Source of the DNA: Dehalococcoides mccartyi
GTDB taxonomy: Bacteria > Chloroflexota > Dehalococcoidia > UBA2979
Reading direction: 5' to 3'
Assembly (NCBI GenBank): GCA_945865925.1
Contig: CAMBFG010000001.1
Coordinates: forward strand, 78,854-142,853
DNA length: 64,000 nucleotides
Shown: positions 63,926 to 64,000 of the stretch, one piece after another
Numbering within the stretch: position 1 is the stretch's first letter
Layout of the letters: every line of letters starts with the position of its first letter
Position numbers and translations under genes: made by a program
The notes under the pieces: model-generated
What the model saw: only the letters and a program-made list of their open reading frames with translations
What the model was told of the DNA's origin: nothing
Databases searched by the model: none

Positions 63926-64000
63926 ATGGACCTCGGACTCTTCACCTTCGGCTCACGCCTCGCCACCATCGTGGGCGACGCCGTCCGCGCGGAGGACGAG
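63926..64000 (+). CDS. LLM-class oxidoreductase, 5' part (partial)
   Basis: ATG at 63926 with GAGGGAG upstream; 25 codons read MDLGLFTFGSRLATIVGDAV and continue open to the edge. The start resembles luciferase-like flavin oxidoreductases (GLFTF). Only the N-terminus is visible, so the call is tentative. Confidence 0.5.
   Translation, partial: MDLGLFTFGSRLATIVGDAVRAEDE

Overview
The window is 64 kb of GC-rich bacterial core chromosome (third codon positions almost all G or C). I see no insertion sequence, prophage, CRISPR array or plasmid gene. The gene mix points to a Chloroflexota-type bacterium: two CaiB/BaiF CoA-transferases, LLM flavin oxidoreductases, an Eis-like acetyltransferase, lipoproteins with Pro/Thr linkers, a PyrR-controlled pyrimidine operon and a GuaB3-type IMPDH paralogue. 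This placement is an inference (about 0.6) and no rRNA is present to settle it. Codon use and composition look uniform.

Layout. 1-8.4 kb: mostly minus-strand housekeeping genes (polyprenyl synthase, TatD hydrolase, metG, prmC, prfA, hisS) with the GuaB3 gene on plus. 8.4-15.4 kb: bifunctional (p)ppGpp enzyme, a CoA-transferase plus acyl-CoA carboxylase pair, and comM. 15.4-21.1 kb: plus-strand run of lipoprotein, methyltransferase, lipoprotein, epoxide hydrolase, tRNA-Arg, a PH-like membrane protein and two cyclophilins. 21.3-30.5 kb: signalling block (large GAF/GGDEF protein, a PAS kinase with two single-domain receivers, an HDOD protein) together with msrA, tRNA-Pro, pyrD and a small Cys/His protein. 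30.5-33.1 kb: a long structured-looking leader, an Mrp ATPase and a NYN-domain protein. 33.1-43.7 kb: the pyrimidine operon, read leftward as pyrR-pyrB-pyrC-carA-GNAT-unknown-carB-HAD-pyrK, behind a promoter, a PyrR-binding element and an attenuator. 43.7-55.7 kb: mixed genes (TfoX-like, PAC2, kinase-like phosphotransferase, RHH plus DUF4097 pair, hydrolase, KefB-type antiporter, 2-hydroxyacid dehydrogenase, PuuD-like amidohydrolase, two transglutaminases). 55.9-57.9 kb: four tRNAs (Asn, Gln, Leu, Gly) separated by strong hairpin terminators. 57.9-64 kb: coaE, esterase, LLM enzyme, Eis-like acetyltransferase, VOC protein, second CoA-transferase and the start of another LLM gene.

How it works together. 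Within operons, 1-4 bp stop/start overlaps (ATGA, GTGA and one CTGA) are the rule and imply translational coupling. First genes of transcripts very often have a TANNNT box ending 5-7 bp before the start codon and no Shine-Dalgarno sequence, the signature of leaderless mRNA. The pyrimidine operon supplies the first steps of UMP synthesis up to dihydroorotate, plus the electron-transfer partner (pyrK) of the class 1B pyrD enzyme encoded about 3 kb away.

Most notable points: carB apparently starts at CTG within a 4-bp overlap; the pyr leader is a complete PyrR attenuator; leaderless promoters recur; an mRNA start codon shares the last base of tRNA-Arg; the Mrp leader is unrecognised and structured; and a family of duplicated-domain Cys lipoproteins is present. 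I found no clear new defence or mobile system.
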